NCBI RefSeq assembly: GCF_038502225.1
Contig: NC_091369.1
Location: 9,219,805-9,283,804, forward strand
Length of the DNA stretch: 64,000 nt
DNA from: Cherax quadricarinatus
Taxonomy: Eukaryota; Arthropoda; Malacostraca; Decapoda; Parastacidae
Direction: 5' to 3'
The first letter of the stretch is position 1; each line of letters starts with the position of its first letter. The notes under the pieces were generated by a model that had not been told where the DNA came from, searched no databases, and worked only from the letters and a program-made list of their open reading frames with translations. The position numbers and the translations under genes are program-made. Shown piece by piece: positions 55,701 through 61,937 of this stretch.

Positions 55701-58700
55701 ACACTTGGGTATCTTCATTGCCAATATGTTTCACATGCACAGCAGGCACTGTCAGTTAAATAGACATGATTTCAATCAAGGATAAAGGACTAAACACCTA
55801 TCAAGACTGAGGGACTAACACCTCAAAATTACTTTTCTACTTCATTCACTGTATTCAATATTAAAATAAATTCTTCATTTGACTGAAGAAACCTACTGTG
55901 CAGGCAAAATGCTTCATTAACCCTTTGAGGGTTTTCGTCGTACTAGTACGTCTTACGCGTAGGGGTTTTTGACGTACTAGTACTCATAAATTCTAGCAGC
56001 CTCAAATCTAGTGGGAGAAAGCTGGTAGGCCTTCATATGAAAGAATGGGTCTATGTGGTCAGTGTGCACAGTCTAAAAAAAATCCTGCAGCACACAGTGC
56101 ATAATGAGAAAAAAAAAACTTTTACCATTTTTTTTTAATAAATCAGCGACTTTGCAGTGTATTTTTGTATGGTATTTATTGTTGTATTCTAGTTTTCTTG
56201 GTCTCATTTTATAGAATGGAAGACATATTACAGAAATTGAGATGATTTTGACTGGTTTTACAAAGAAAGGTGCCTTGAAATTGAGCTCAAAGTAGCAGAA
56301 ATGTTCGATTTTTACCAAAATTCAAAGTAAACAAATCGTGCCAAGCGTGCAATACACGTCAACTGGTGAGTCTAATATTCTTTCACAAGTGCACCAATAA
56401 TATTTATACCATTTTTTACACTAATGCAGTAGTCTGCATAACAGTAAATCTTATATTTTTTGTGAAAATAAAAATTCAAAGTGGAAAGCAAAAGAATATA
56501 AGAGGGACCTTGAGACGTGACTAATGACCAGAGGAAATGTCATTTTAGTGCCAGGAATGTCTTTCTTGTTTATTCTGGACCCTATTCGGAAATTGGCATC
56601 TTTTGAAATTTGAGTGAAATTGGCAAAATTGCTAAATTTTGACCACTGTACTGGATAGTTGAATTTCATAAATGAGTGGTTTCTTGCACCCATTCGATAG
56701 AAAAAATGGAGTTCTAGCGAAATATTCATGTTTTTTGTCGACTAGTACAGTGAAATTGGCCGAAAATGGGGCTCAAAGTGGGCAAAATCGCCGATGCGTA
56801 AACATCGCCGAGACCGCTAACTTTGCGAGAGCATAATTCCGTAAGTTTTCTATCAAATTTCAAACTTTTGGTGTCTTTATGATCGGGAAAAGATTCTCTA
56901 TCTTTTCATAAGAGAAAATAATTTTTTTTTTTTTTTTAAATTTGGCCGACCCTGAGAACGAGTTTCGGAGAGGGCCTGTCGACCCTCAAAGGGTTAATAA
57001 GGATACCAAAATGCTGAGTATGAGTCTTATTCATCAGCATGTTGCTTTTGTTCCAAAATTTAATTTGTCTTTATCTTTACTTGATTTGTCTATGGTAATT
57101 CGCATTCTTGTCAGTGGCAATCTCCACAAAGCACTTAAAAGTCAGGTCACAAGATACAAGATCACATTACACCTTCAAGATATGTACATTGTTTTACCTG
57201 CTCATATCAGATGAAGAGTGCAATGATACTGAGTCAATGTCTTGGTTGATTGCTTTACTAGCATCAACGTCTTGATTGGTTGTTTTACTAGCACTTTTAT
57301 GTGTATAACAGTATATTTTTAGTTTTGGTCTAAATCAATGCACTATTCATACAATTGACCTATTCAATGCATGTATTCTGCAAACCAATGTAACCTACTA
57401 CATGAATCTGTAACCTTAATTTATATCATACTGTATGTCCTGGACCTGCAATACTCAGCACAACGTCTGGTATACAAGAACATGCAACAAATTTGGTGTA
57501 CTTGCCGAAGAGCTCATTGAAAGACTCCTCCCTCGAAAGTATTGAAACACATTCCCAGACCAGCCTTAAAGGAGATACAGTGCCTAAATTTATCAAGAAA
57601 TTTAGTTTCAGGAACATAAATAAAGCTTCAAGTAGGAGTATTTTCAAGCTATCACTTGGAGACTAAAGTAAGGAAAAAAATTATTATCTGCTAATGATTT
57701 CTAGGTTCATCAACCCCACAGCATGTCTCTGACCAGGCTTCCTAAATTGGAAAACAAAATTACAGCAACAAAAATAATAATACCTGTTAAGTATTTCTCT
57801 ATGACTACCTAATAATAATAAGTGTATGGAACAATTTTCTTTACTGAAGATGATGATTACCTCCAGCTAAGCTGCCGCTGGATCCACGAGAGCCAGCTGC
57901 ACGTGTGAGCGACTGTGAAGATCCCCACCGCCCGCTGCTCTTCCTCATACTGCCAGATCTGCTGCCTTCGCCTCTCCTCCCAACCTCTACAACACCACAC
58001 ACAACACCACACATAAGCACGTGTGCAGGTGCACATGGCAAGCCAAGCTAAAATCCTTGCCTTTCTTAACAGTTAATTAAAGGACAAAGGCTAAATCATT
58101 CATGTTAATTTTAAAGAACATTAAAATGGTGCATTTCAATTGATTTGCCTGATTAAGCTGCACAAGCAATGATTATATTCAACAGTGCTTAACAAGCTCA
58201 AGCATAGTGACACTTGTATAAACTGTGCCAAATAATGATGTTTGAAAAGTTAGGTCAATGTATAATAGTATACAGTTTCAAATTACAATGTAAAATGCTC
58301 CAATTTGTTTTACTAGCAAGAAGGGACTGAATAGGTCACAACAGTTACTGGAAGACAAAACATGCAAGCATGCATACACTGCATGCTAGTGCTATTTCAG
58401 GTATCTATTCATACACTTAACCAAACTCACTCTCTCTTGCAATGCAACTCAATATCATAATGAAAAAGGATGTCATAAAAATCAAGACAAGCACAACTGT
58501 TCAGTACAGTATTGTTACTTACCACCAGCAATGTTTTGAGAGCTCCCTTTCTTGCCACGACTAGGTGTCAGTTCTCCATCAGTTGTGTCTGACACAGATG
58601 ACCCCGCCATAGTTTTAGGCCGCGGTCTACTGCCTCCTGGCGGTTTGTTTCTTAATCGAACTGATGGCTTTCCATGTGAAGAACTAGGGGGGTCAGGACT

Positions 58701-58730
58701 CAATCCCGGTGGAGGTTCGTAATACCGACC
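40641..58730 (-). CDS. Patronin: Patronin/CAMSAP, 3' half of the gene (seven exons)
   Basis: Seven minus-strand exons join into 444 residues plus stop: 58730-58523, 57986-57861, 51707-51600, 51407-51171, 46475-46248, 42917-42635 and 40785-40641. Every junction has GT-AG borders and matching phase (phase 1 at the first five junctions, phase 2 at the last). Residues 1-300 are a Ser/Gly/Arg-rich, probably disordered linker. From about residue 300, MDYYGPKLFKQPTAKSNRTI through ARSESKHFLVLFRDSGCQFR, SFNPETEEVCKLYG and TVTIDAFTIHNSLW is the CKK domain. In the CAMSAP family this domain binds and protects microtubule minus ends. The calponin-homology and coiled-coil exons must lie beyond 58730, upstream. 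Introns 2, 4 and 5 hold most of the TEs. The CKK order and length (about 130 residues) are normal, with no break. Confidence 0.93.
41087..42002. mobile_element. piggyBac-type MITE, copy D
   Basis: TTAA on both sides (41083-41086, 42003-42006); ends CCCTTTCACTG and CAGTGAAAGGG are a perfect 11-bp inverted repeat. The interior aligns with copies B, C and G. Confidence 0.88.
42227..42437. mobile_element. Short piggyBac-type MITE, 211 bp
   Basis: TTAA flanks (42223-42226, 42438-42441) and a perfect 18-bp inverted repeat, CCCTTAAACTGTCCAAAC. Sub-terminal sequence is also partly inverted (TAGATCTACG and its partners), and the interior is a GTAGATCTAC-type foldback. A separate subfamily from the 0.7-1.1 kb copies. 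Confidence 0.88.
42635..42917 (-). CDS. Patronin: Patronin exon f (most of the CKK domain)
   Basis: 283 nt, phase 1 to phase 2. Acceptor TTTATTTTTCAG, donor GTAAGT. Encodes PKLFKQPTAKSNRTIILNAV, YCVFPGMVNQTAKHRVLEEI, ARSESKHFLVLFRDSGCQFR, AIYSFNPETEEVCKLYGTGP and VNDRMFDKFF. These match the hallmark CKK pattern (PxAKSNxxxIxNA, HFLxLFRDxxCQFRAxY). Confidence 0.95.
43112..43294. mobile_element. piggyBac-type MITE, copy E, interrupted
   Basis: TTAA then CCCTTTCACTGTCCAGACCC and family interior up to 43290, where the TTAA of another piggyBac-type element begins. The right half was not found after the nested element. Confidence 0.7.
43295..44960 (+). mobile_element. piggyBac transposon fragment nested in copy E
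   Basis: The left end is TTAA, CCCTTTCAGGGTCC, then a short leader and a transposase N-terminal ORF. After about 44640 the sequence changes to MITE-type interior (CCCCAGGCCTCTCCTATATT and ACTGGTCATGGTTTATGGCA, as in 53090-53220). No right terminal repeat was seen, so the right limit is approximate. The relation between this coding copy and the MITE interiors suggests that they are its deletion derivatives. Confidence 0.65.
43497..44702 (+). pseudogene. piggyBac transposase N-terminal fragment
   Basis: Start MPRRKAALTPRKIGTLLFLS, then an acidic Ser/Asp-rich leader (SDSSDSDGSGNEDKFFGFDQ) as usual for piggyBac-like proteins. From about residue 245 comes the start of the DDE_Tnp_1_7 domain: NHIWDWQQNPNFVPKPHHFD, ELEFFELFFDQPLMETIVRE and SNKYFEYTMANTI. 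A TAG at 44433-44435 interrupts. The same frame then gives EMYLLFATIMLMPHVYKHNI, AYWSTDRLISTPVFSEIIPV and NRFILLLRMLHI before losing homology. The catalytic aspartates and the C-terminal cysteine-rich region are absent. Function in the family: excision and insertion at TTAA without footprint; this copy is dead. The original extent was probably twice as long. Confidence 0.85.
44961..45286. other. Patronin intron, no feature seen
   Basis: AT-rich intron sequence with a C-run (45143-45150). Confidence 0.45.
45317..45471. repeat. Near-perfect 75-bp-arm palindrome (Penelope-like hairpin, copy 2)
   Basis: Arms 45317-45391 and 45397-45471 match at about 73 of 75 positions around the 5-base loop ACACA. 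The arms contain CGACGACATTTCGGTCCGAC or its partner GTCGGACCGAAACGTCGTCG. Single-arm or decayed relatives lie at 50020-50104 and 14781-14923. Double-arm organisation with GAAACG boxes resembles terminal repeats of Penelope-like retroelements; this is an inference. Confidence 0.85.
45650..45800 (-). mobile_element. RTE-like LINE 3' tail fragment
   Basis: T-run, then AACAAGTCGGCCATCTCCCA, CTGAGGCAGGGTGACCC and AAAATACTTTCATCATCATT: reverse complement of the tail at 12180-12280. Confidence 0.8.
46248..46475 (-). CDS. Patronin: Patronin exon e (linker to CKK start)
   Basis: 228 nt, phase 1 to phase 1. Acceptor CTCTGCAG, residues QSEHDSLVYHMSEDSGLGRA, TPPRRAPSPGMARHLPSPSG, LFSKRRQGGFDDAASDISST, ASSTMDYYG; donor GTAAAC. 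The last codons flow into the CKK domain (YYG, then PKLFKQ in the next exon). Confidence 0.9.
46476..47130. other. Patronin intron, no feature seen
   Basis: AT-rich, non-coding, no repeat recognised. Confidence 0.45.
47137..47235. repeat. Hairpin repeat with GAAGAAGC boxes (Penelope-like)
   Basis: Imperfect inverted arms of about 45 bp (TTTTGCCACAAGTGGCTTCT against AGAAGCAACTTGTGGCAAAA) around TTAGGAG. Each arm reads TGAAGAAGC, then a small stem, then AAAAC or AAAAT. A related organisation exists at 55655-55915. Confidence 0.65.
47390..47985. repeat. Pro-codon-rich degenerate minisatellite
   Basis: Tandem, degenerate units like CCCAAGTCCTGCCGCACCA of about 16-24 bp with C-rich runs. It gives long Pro/Thr/Ser ORFs in several frames on both strands, the mark of a C-rich tandem repeat rather than a gene. 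Confidence 0.75.
48240..49075 (-). mobile_element. Jockey/R1-like LINE 3' fragment (decayed)
   Basis: Starts with the reverse tail ATTATTATTATAATAAAAAA and GAAGTGCTAAGCCACAAGGG. The minus strand encodes GYLMERHPAPLCENCQVPVS, VSHILLDCPLYQRARRIYL and, in other frames, the RNase H end. 5' truncated at ACTAAGGGAGTCTG. More diverged than the 34644 copy. Confidence 0.85.
49085..50015 (+). mobile_element. CR1-like LINE 3' part
   Basis: Pieces in order: LKPNKYKVMKNGEG-like, SLSSLQESQQSVILGPLYNI, HLYKNAMRLVRNLRVTNYEG, RLMKMNLSTLE, then GRREF-like linker, SLRDWEVE/ISSVSGIGKWNDFGEEAL, AGSIYSVKSRYNRARELKG. This is the RT thumb and C-terminus with frameshifts. Confidence 0.75.
50020..50104. repeat. Single arm of the Penelope-like hairpin repeat
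   Basis: ACACAAATAACCCGCACATA, then GACGACGTTTCGGTCCGACT and GGACCACTGACAAAGTCACA: one arm of the 45317-45471 palindrome, joined to the CR1 fragment. Confidence 0.8.
50105..51105. other. Patronin intron, no strong feature
   Basis: The beginning carries the CR1-type 3' UTR motif ACAAATAGG twice. The remainder is AT-rich non-coding DNA. Confidence 0.45.
51171..51407 (-). CDS. Patronin: Patronin exon d, with possible alternative end
   Basis: 237 nt, phase 1 to phase 1. Acceptor GTTAAG (weak tract), residues QSEIFIMFATNGTAPHATVY, DYRVHEARRPSLALEGSGSR, LRRGSASSYNNVGSSGGYKK and YRSTGNLSG; donor GTAAGC. If the donor is not used, the frame continues GKPHLRGRHQSAFPVT, then five glycines and TAA (about 51108), giving a protein without CKK. 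Three other linker exons have clean acceptors; this one is the least certain at its 5' border. Confidence 0.8.
51600..51707 (-). CDS. Patronin: Patronin exon c (linker)
   Basis: 108 nt, phase 1 to phase 1. The acceptor follows a pyrimidine-rich tract (CTCTATCCCCACCCACTAG). Residues DYPSTTRTLDRGHTGRRPTS and VIGYSSITRGDGRKTS. Donor GTAGGT after CTTCAC. Also a symmetric, skippable exon. Confidence 0.82.
51708..52716. other. Patronin intron, no feature seen
   Basis: AT-rich intron sequence with no exon or repeat recognised. Confidence 0.45.
52720..53640. mobile_element. piggyBac-type MITE, diverged copy, with nested hAT MITE
   Basis: Starts AACCCTTAAGCTGTCC and shows family interior (GGCATTCCAGCCACTAAAGC, CCCCAGGCCTCTCCTATATA, CAGGAATGCTTGTTCATGGT). 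The right terminal repeat was not identified; the end is approximate. Confidence 0.55.
53218..53406. mobile_element. hAT-type MITE, 189 bp
   Basis: Ends CAGTAGTCCTCAACC and GGTTAGGGACCCCTG match at 12 of 15 positions when inverted. An exact 8-bp duplication, GTTTAGAC (53210-53217 and 53407-53414), flanks it; 8 bp is the hAT target length. The interior (GAGGGCCACATGG, GTGGCCTGCAGGCC) is non-coding. Confidence 0.92.
53884..54039. mobile_element. Tigger-like MITE
   Basis: GTTCAAGTACGAACTTAATT and CGTTCCAGAAACTGTTTGAG are followed by GTTCGAAACTCAAGTTACCA, CTG and TA. The right end is clear, the left terminal repeat is diverged. Confidence 0.65.
54123..54843. mobile_element. piggyBac-type MITE, copy G, 721 bp
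   Basis: TTAA flanks (54119-54122, 54844-54847); left CCCTTTCATTGTCCAGACCC, right GACAACGGAAGGG (one base off the inverted repeat). It has an internal deletion relative to copy D and a (CA)n tract at 54314-54330. Confidence 0.82.
55048..55110 (-). mobile_element. LINE/SINE tail fragment
   Basis: ATTATTATTATTATAATCAA, AAAGAAGGGCTGAACC: reverse tail of the Jockey/R1-like LINE or SINE family. Confidence 0.6.
55203..55625 (+). CDS. Unidentified ORF, 140 residues
   Basis: Begins with a non-ATG start at 55203 (GTG). A hydrophobic N-terminus (FIPLVILIIHFLRGAYVTPD) is followed by MLNRFSMYCLFLTYLKSAMD and a region ending NLNCALMPSPTF. A signal-anchor-like N-terminus is visible, but there is no family motif. 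Part of the right end may belong to the neighbouring hairpin repeat. It lies antisense inside a Patronin intron. Could be chance or TE-derived; low confidence. Confidence 0.2.
   Translation: MVEFIPLVILIIHFLRGAYVTPDDDWYPYQVGQKEGMLNRFSMYCLFLTYLKSAMDHCQELRPCLTRSYNLKFMNVTVTNNLSYTVMAPGHSILKAWGQSVLLQLHTMYAVSCISRGPHREWLYCPTYNLNCALMPSPTF
55655..55915. repeat. Inverted Penelope-like terminal repeat with hammerhead-like boxes
   Basis: Left arm on the minus strand: CTGACAGTGCCTGCTGTGCA, then TGTGAAACATATTGGCAATG. Right arm on the plus strand: TTGACTGAAGAAACCTACTG and TGCAGGCAAAATGC. Each arm keeps a different part of a CTGAAGA, stem, GAAAC layout. The MITE at 55921 inserted at its right border. Confidence 0.5.
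55921..56993. mobile_element. piggyBac-type MITE, full length, copy A2
   Basis: 1073 bp with TTAA flanks (55917-55920, 56994-56997) and CCCTTTGAGGGT terminal repeats. It differs from the copy at 147-1217 by only scattered substitutions and short indels (for example ACAAAGAAAGG for ACAATGAAAGG). Same orientation. Not coding. Confidence 0.92.
56998..57860. other. Patronin intron, no feature seen
   Basis: Intron sequence between MITE A2 and exon b. The minus-strand ORF at 57426-57647 has no recognised motif or splice fit in phase. Confidence 0.45.
57861..57986 (-). CDS. Patronin: Patronin exon b (linker)
   Basis: 126 nt, phase 1 to phase 1. Acceptor GTTGTAG, residues EVGRRGEGSRSGSMRKSSGR, WGSSQSLTRAAGSRGSSGSL and AG, donor GTAATC. 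The Ser/Arg/Gly composition suits a linker exon. Being symmetric, it could be skipped without a frameshift. Confidence 0.82.
58523..58730 (-). CDS. Patronin: Patronin exon a (linker)
   Basis: Acceptor CCATTTCCATAG, first codons GRYYEPPPGLSPDPPSSSHG in phase 0, donor GTAAGT after AGG-rich SQNIAGG. 208 nt, ends phase 1. Pro/Ser/Arg-rich, with RLRNKPPGGSRPRPKT and DGELTPSRGKKGSSQ; likely disordered and phosphorylatable. This is the most 5' exon found. Confidence 0.85.
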
Positions 58731-58909
58731 CTATGGAAATGGAAAACATACATGAGTATCTTGAAGTAACTTATTAATTCAAAATAAAGGGTAGCAATGA
58801 AATAATTGTCACCAGCTACACAAAAATTAGATAATCATAATGCAACACATGCTAAGCAAAGCAATGACAGCCACTATCGTGCAAAAAACTATAAACAATT
58901 ATGCATATA

Positions 58910-59747
58910 CAGATCTCCCTCAATATTCGCGAGGGTTAAGGGATCAAGAACTTTGCGAGTGTTGAAAAATCACGAATGTTTGGTGCCCCAACATATTGTA
59001 GGGAAATATAATACAATACTGCTTCCTTAACCTACTGAACCATGAACAATCATAAAACACATGAAAACATTGTAAAATATTGTACTAGTGCCAGCCCTTT
59101 GGTAAAGAAAGTGAGAAAAACTATATAATTCAAGAAAGAACTCATAGCAGAGTACCAAAGTGGAGGAGGAAGAGAGGGGAGAATGTGCCTTCTTCAGTGA
59201 TTCTACAATATGTATGACACTAAATCAGTGTAAGTCGATAAAGGCCATAGCGCCAGCCAGCGATAAAGTGTAGCATTAACAGTATAGCAAGTAAGCTAAG
59301 CGATTAGTCGATAGGTTCGTGCTGTCCTTTTTCTAACACCTCCAATGTTTTTGGAGTTATACAGGGCGACTGACAACAATGCTGCCTCCACCACCATTGT
59401 GTACGGCTCAGGTCTCAGTGGCCCTTATACACCCAACAACAACAACACAGCAACACTCGTAACATACTTAATGATGTATTTTATTCAGTCTAGAGTATAT
59501 GTCATGTTTCTATGTTATTAATATTGTTTATTATGTCACATTAGATGAATTGTGATGGATAAATAAGCTGTAGGGCTAATATTAGTGTCATACTGAAGGA
59601 CTATCTTGTCCTATCTCCAAACAAACTCTGCCACTGCCACAATTCATAAGACATGTAATGACATATTTTAAATATGATGGGGCGGATGGGAATTCGCGAA
59701 TGTTCGAAGCCCGCGAAATGGAAAACGCGAATGTTGAGGGAGACCTG
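58910..59747. mobile_element. Tigger deletion derivative, 838 bp
   Basis: TA flanks; ends CAGATCTCCCTCAATATTCG and CGCGAATGTTGAGGGAGACC plus TG. Inside, at 59090-59170, the plus strand keeps part of the transposase start (SASPLVKKVRKTI, then a stop, then a YQSGG-like piece). The core is deleted. Confidence 0.85.
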
Positions 59748-59749
59748 TA

Positions 59750-60164
59750 CAGTAAAACCTCTCATAAGATGCGGCTTACTTTCCTGAAAGTAAGTTTGGT
59801 ATGAAGAACAGCATTATATAAAGTGAAAAACAAATGGGAATAACAGATTTATAAGCCAAATACTTACAAATTTACATCTTGTTTTTAGTAATGTACGAGG
59901 TAAAAATTGCTAAAGTACAACTTATCTCACATTCTGTCTGCTATTATTTGAAGTCTTTGCAGTGTCTAAACAGTTAACGTGGGTATACTGAGTGTAGTTA
60001 GTTGGATGTAGGGAAATTGATCAATTGACACATGCACACTAAGGTACATGTGAACATCATAAAATAAAAAGTAACATTTCCTTACCAAATTGTACCAAAC
60101 AAATGGGAACTTCCCACAGACATACCAAACATATACTAAAGATAAATGCATTTGAAAAATGATA
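59750..60164. other. Gene-free stretch
   Basis: The beginning (CAGTAAAACCTCTCATAAGA) looks like one terminal repeat of another Tigger family; no partner end found. Probably Patronin intron. Confidence 0.45.
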
Positions 60165-60501
60165 CTAATAAAATGGTGAGGGAGGCTATCTGGGGAGTGT
60201 GGAGAGAACTGCCAACTCTGGCTTTAGTTAGGAAACTATTAGGCCAAAATTCGAATACTGAGCTGCAGTGCAGTGTCCACACCTTAAAAAAAGAGTCATG
60301 TAGATCAAGATTGTTAAAGTGCAAAGAGCTACAAAATGGAAACCAGAGATAAAAAGTACAAGTTGAGATAAAAGTCTGAAAATGCTTAAGATGCCAACAC
60401 TGGCAGATGAGAGGAAGAGGAGACATAACAGTGTGAAAATATATGAAAGAATGGATAAAAAAAATTTAATACCTTCACAGGGATAACAAGAGGTCACAAA
60501 C

Positions 60502-60539
<38 letters not shown>

Positions 60540-60720
60540 AAGGAATAGTCAGATTTTTTTTCAGAAGTAGAGGCAGAAGAATGGAATAAACTCAAAGACA
60601 CGGTAATAAAGTGATATAGCTACTGGATATCAAAAAAATATATGACTACATTAATAAAGGCGGCACACCACAAGCAAAGTTCTGCTCCTGCAGTTACAAA
60701 ATAGGTAATAACAAACAGGT
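60165..60720 (+). mobile_element. CR1-like LINE fragment
   Basis: Decayed thumb region and C-terminus in shifted frames; the 3' UTR motif CCTGCAGTTACAAAATAGGT at the end. A 29-base A-run at 60505-60533 interrupts. Confidence 0.5.
60505..60533. repeat. A-run of 29 bases
   Basis: Uninterrupted poly(A) on the plus strand inside the CR1-like fragment. Could be an assembly-sensitive homopolymer. Confidence 0.9.
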
Positions 60721-60954
60721 AAAAATAGGAAAGAACTTGCATAACTACAACATACTCAAGATCCCACTACATAAAACCTTAACAATTTACATCTTCCTTC
60801 AAACTTGTTCCAGAACATTTACGACGCCATCTTCCATTAAATCTAGATTTATACTCTCTCAACCTATCTTACTCCAGTTTTTCTAACTGACCAAAGAATC
60901 TCAAAGAAGTCTTTTGCTCTATAAATTCTACTTATACCACCATGCCTCCTATTT

Positions 60955-61085
60955 TTTTTCATTATATTTAGGGAAGTGCTAAACTTGCGTGTCAAACAGT
61001 GCACTGGGAATGGGGAGGTATCAGGTTCAATCCAAGAGCCCCTCACCATCAAGGTACCTCCATTGAGGGGTAAACACACACACGT
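60955..61085 (-). mobile_element. SINE, diverged copy
   Basis: GAAGTGCTAAACTTGCGTG, GGTTCAATCCAAGAGCCCC and TCACCATCAAGGTACCTCC, then TTGAGGGG, is the reverse complement of the SINE 5' body with another middle part, as at 13835-13960. Confidence 0.65.
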
Positions 61086-61937
61086 TAAGCTAAAGCTACA
61101 AATAGGTAATCAAGTAGCCACAAACCACATAAGCAATTGTTTCCCAATGCTCTCTGGATCAGAAAGATTCTGAGGACTAAGACTAAAATTAGCATAAGGG
61201 TGGAAACTATACAAAGTGATTATGACATTCGTCAAGTCAGAAAACATCAAACAAGGGTAACAGAGCCATGAGGGAAGGATACATCAAACAAAAGCAAATT
61301 CTGACACTGAGTTTGTTTACATAAAACCAGCAGATGACCAGTTCATACAGAAAGTTTGCAATACAGCACAGTGTAATATTAAGATAATTCTCAACAAACA
61401 GAAATTGGGGAATATGAAAAAGCATAAAGGAAAGACAACAACAAAAAGCAATAAACTTGATTAAAAGTCCCACTTCAAGGTACTACAATGCAATGTAACC
61501 ATAAATATCAATGCTAATTGCTAGAACTAACAAAAACTTGTTCCTTGAACATAAACTAAGCATTACAGGAAGAAATTACATTCACCATCGACTTACAACC
61601 TGCGCGACATATGACCACTCGATTTACAACTGTTAGACGCCGTAGATGTTCTCGGAAATAAACAACTGTTTGTGCTGTGCACAGTGTTTCTCATAAACCT
61701 TACAGTATAAAATACAGTACTAACAGTGTACAATACAGTACTAACAGCATAAAAAGTAAAGTAAAAAATGAAATACAAAAATAATAAAATAAAATCATTA
61801 CAATAACTGTGATGTTCTATTCTTATGCTAATATCAACAATAAGGCTTATTTACCTTTCACAATTGATCTATTATGAAGTAAGGTGAAACATCAACAGAA
61901 TAGACACACAAAAAATACGCCAGAATATATATTATCA
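61086..61937. other. Gene-free stretch
   Basis: No exon found; a CR1-type ACAAATAGGTAA motif is at 61098. Probably Patronin intron upstream of exon a. Confidence 0.4.
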
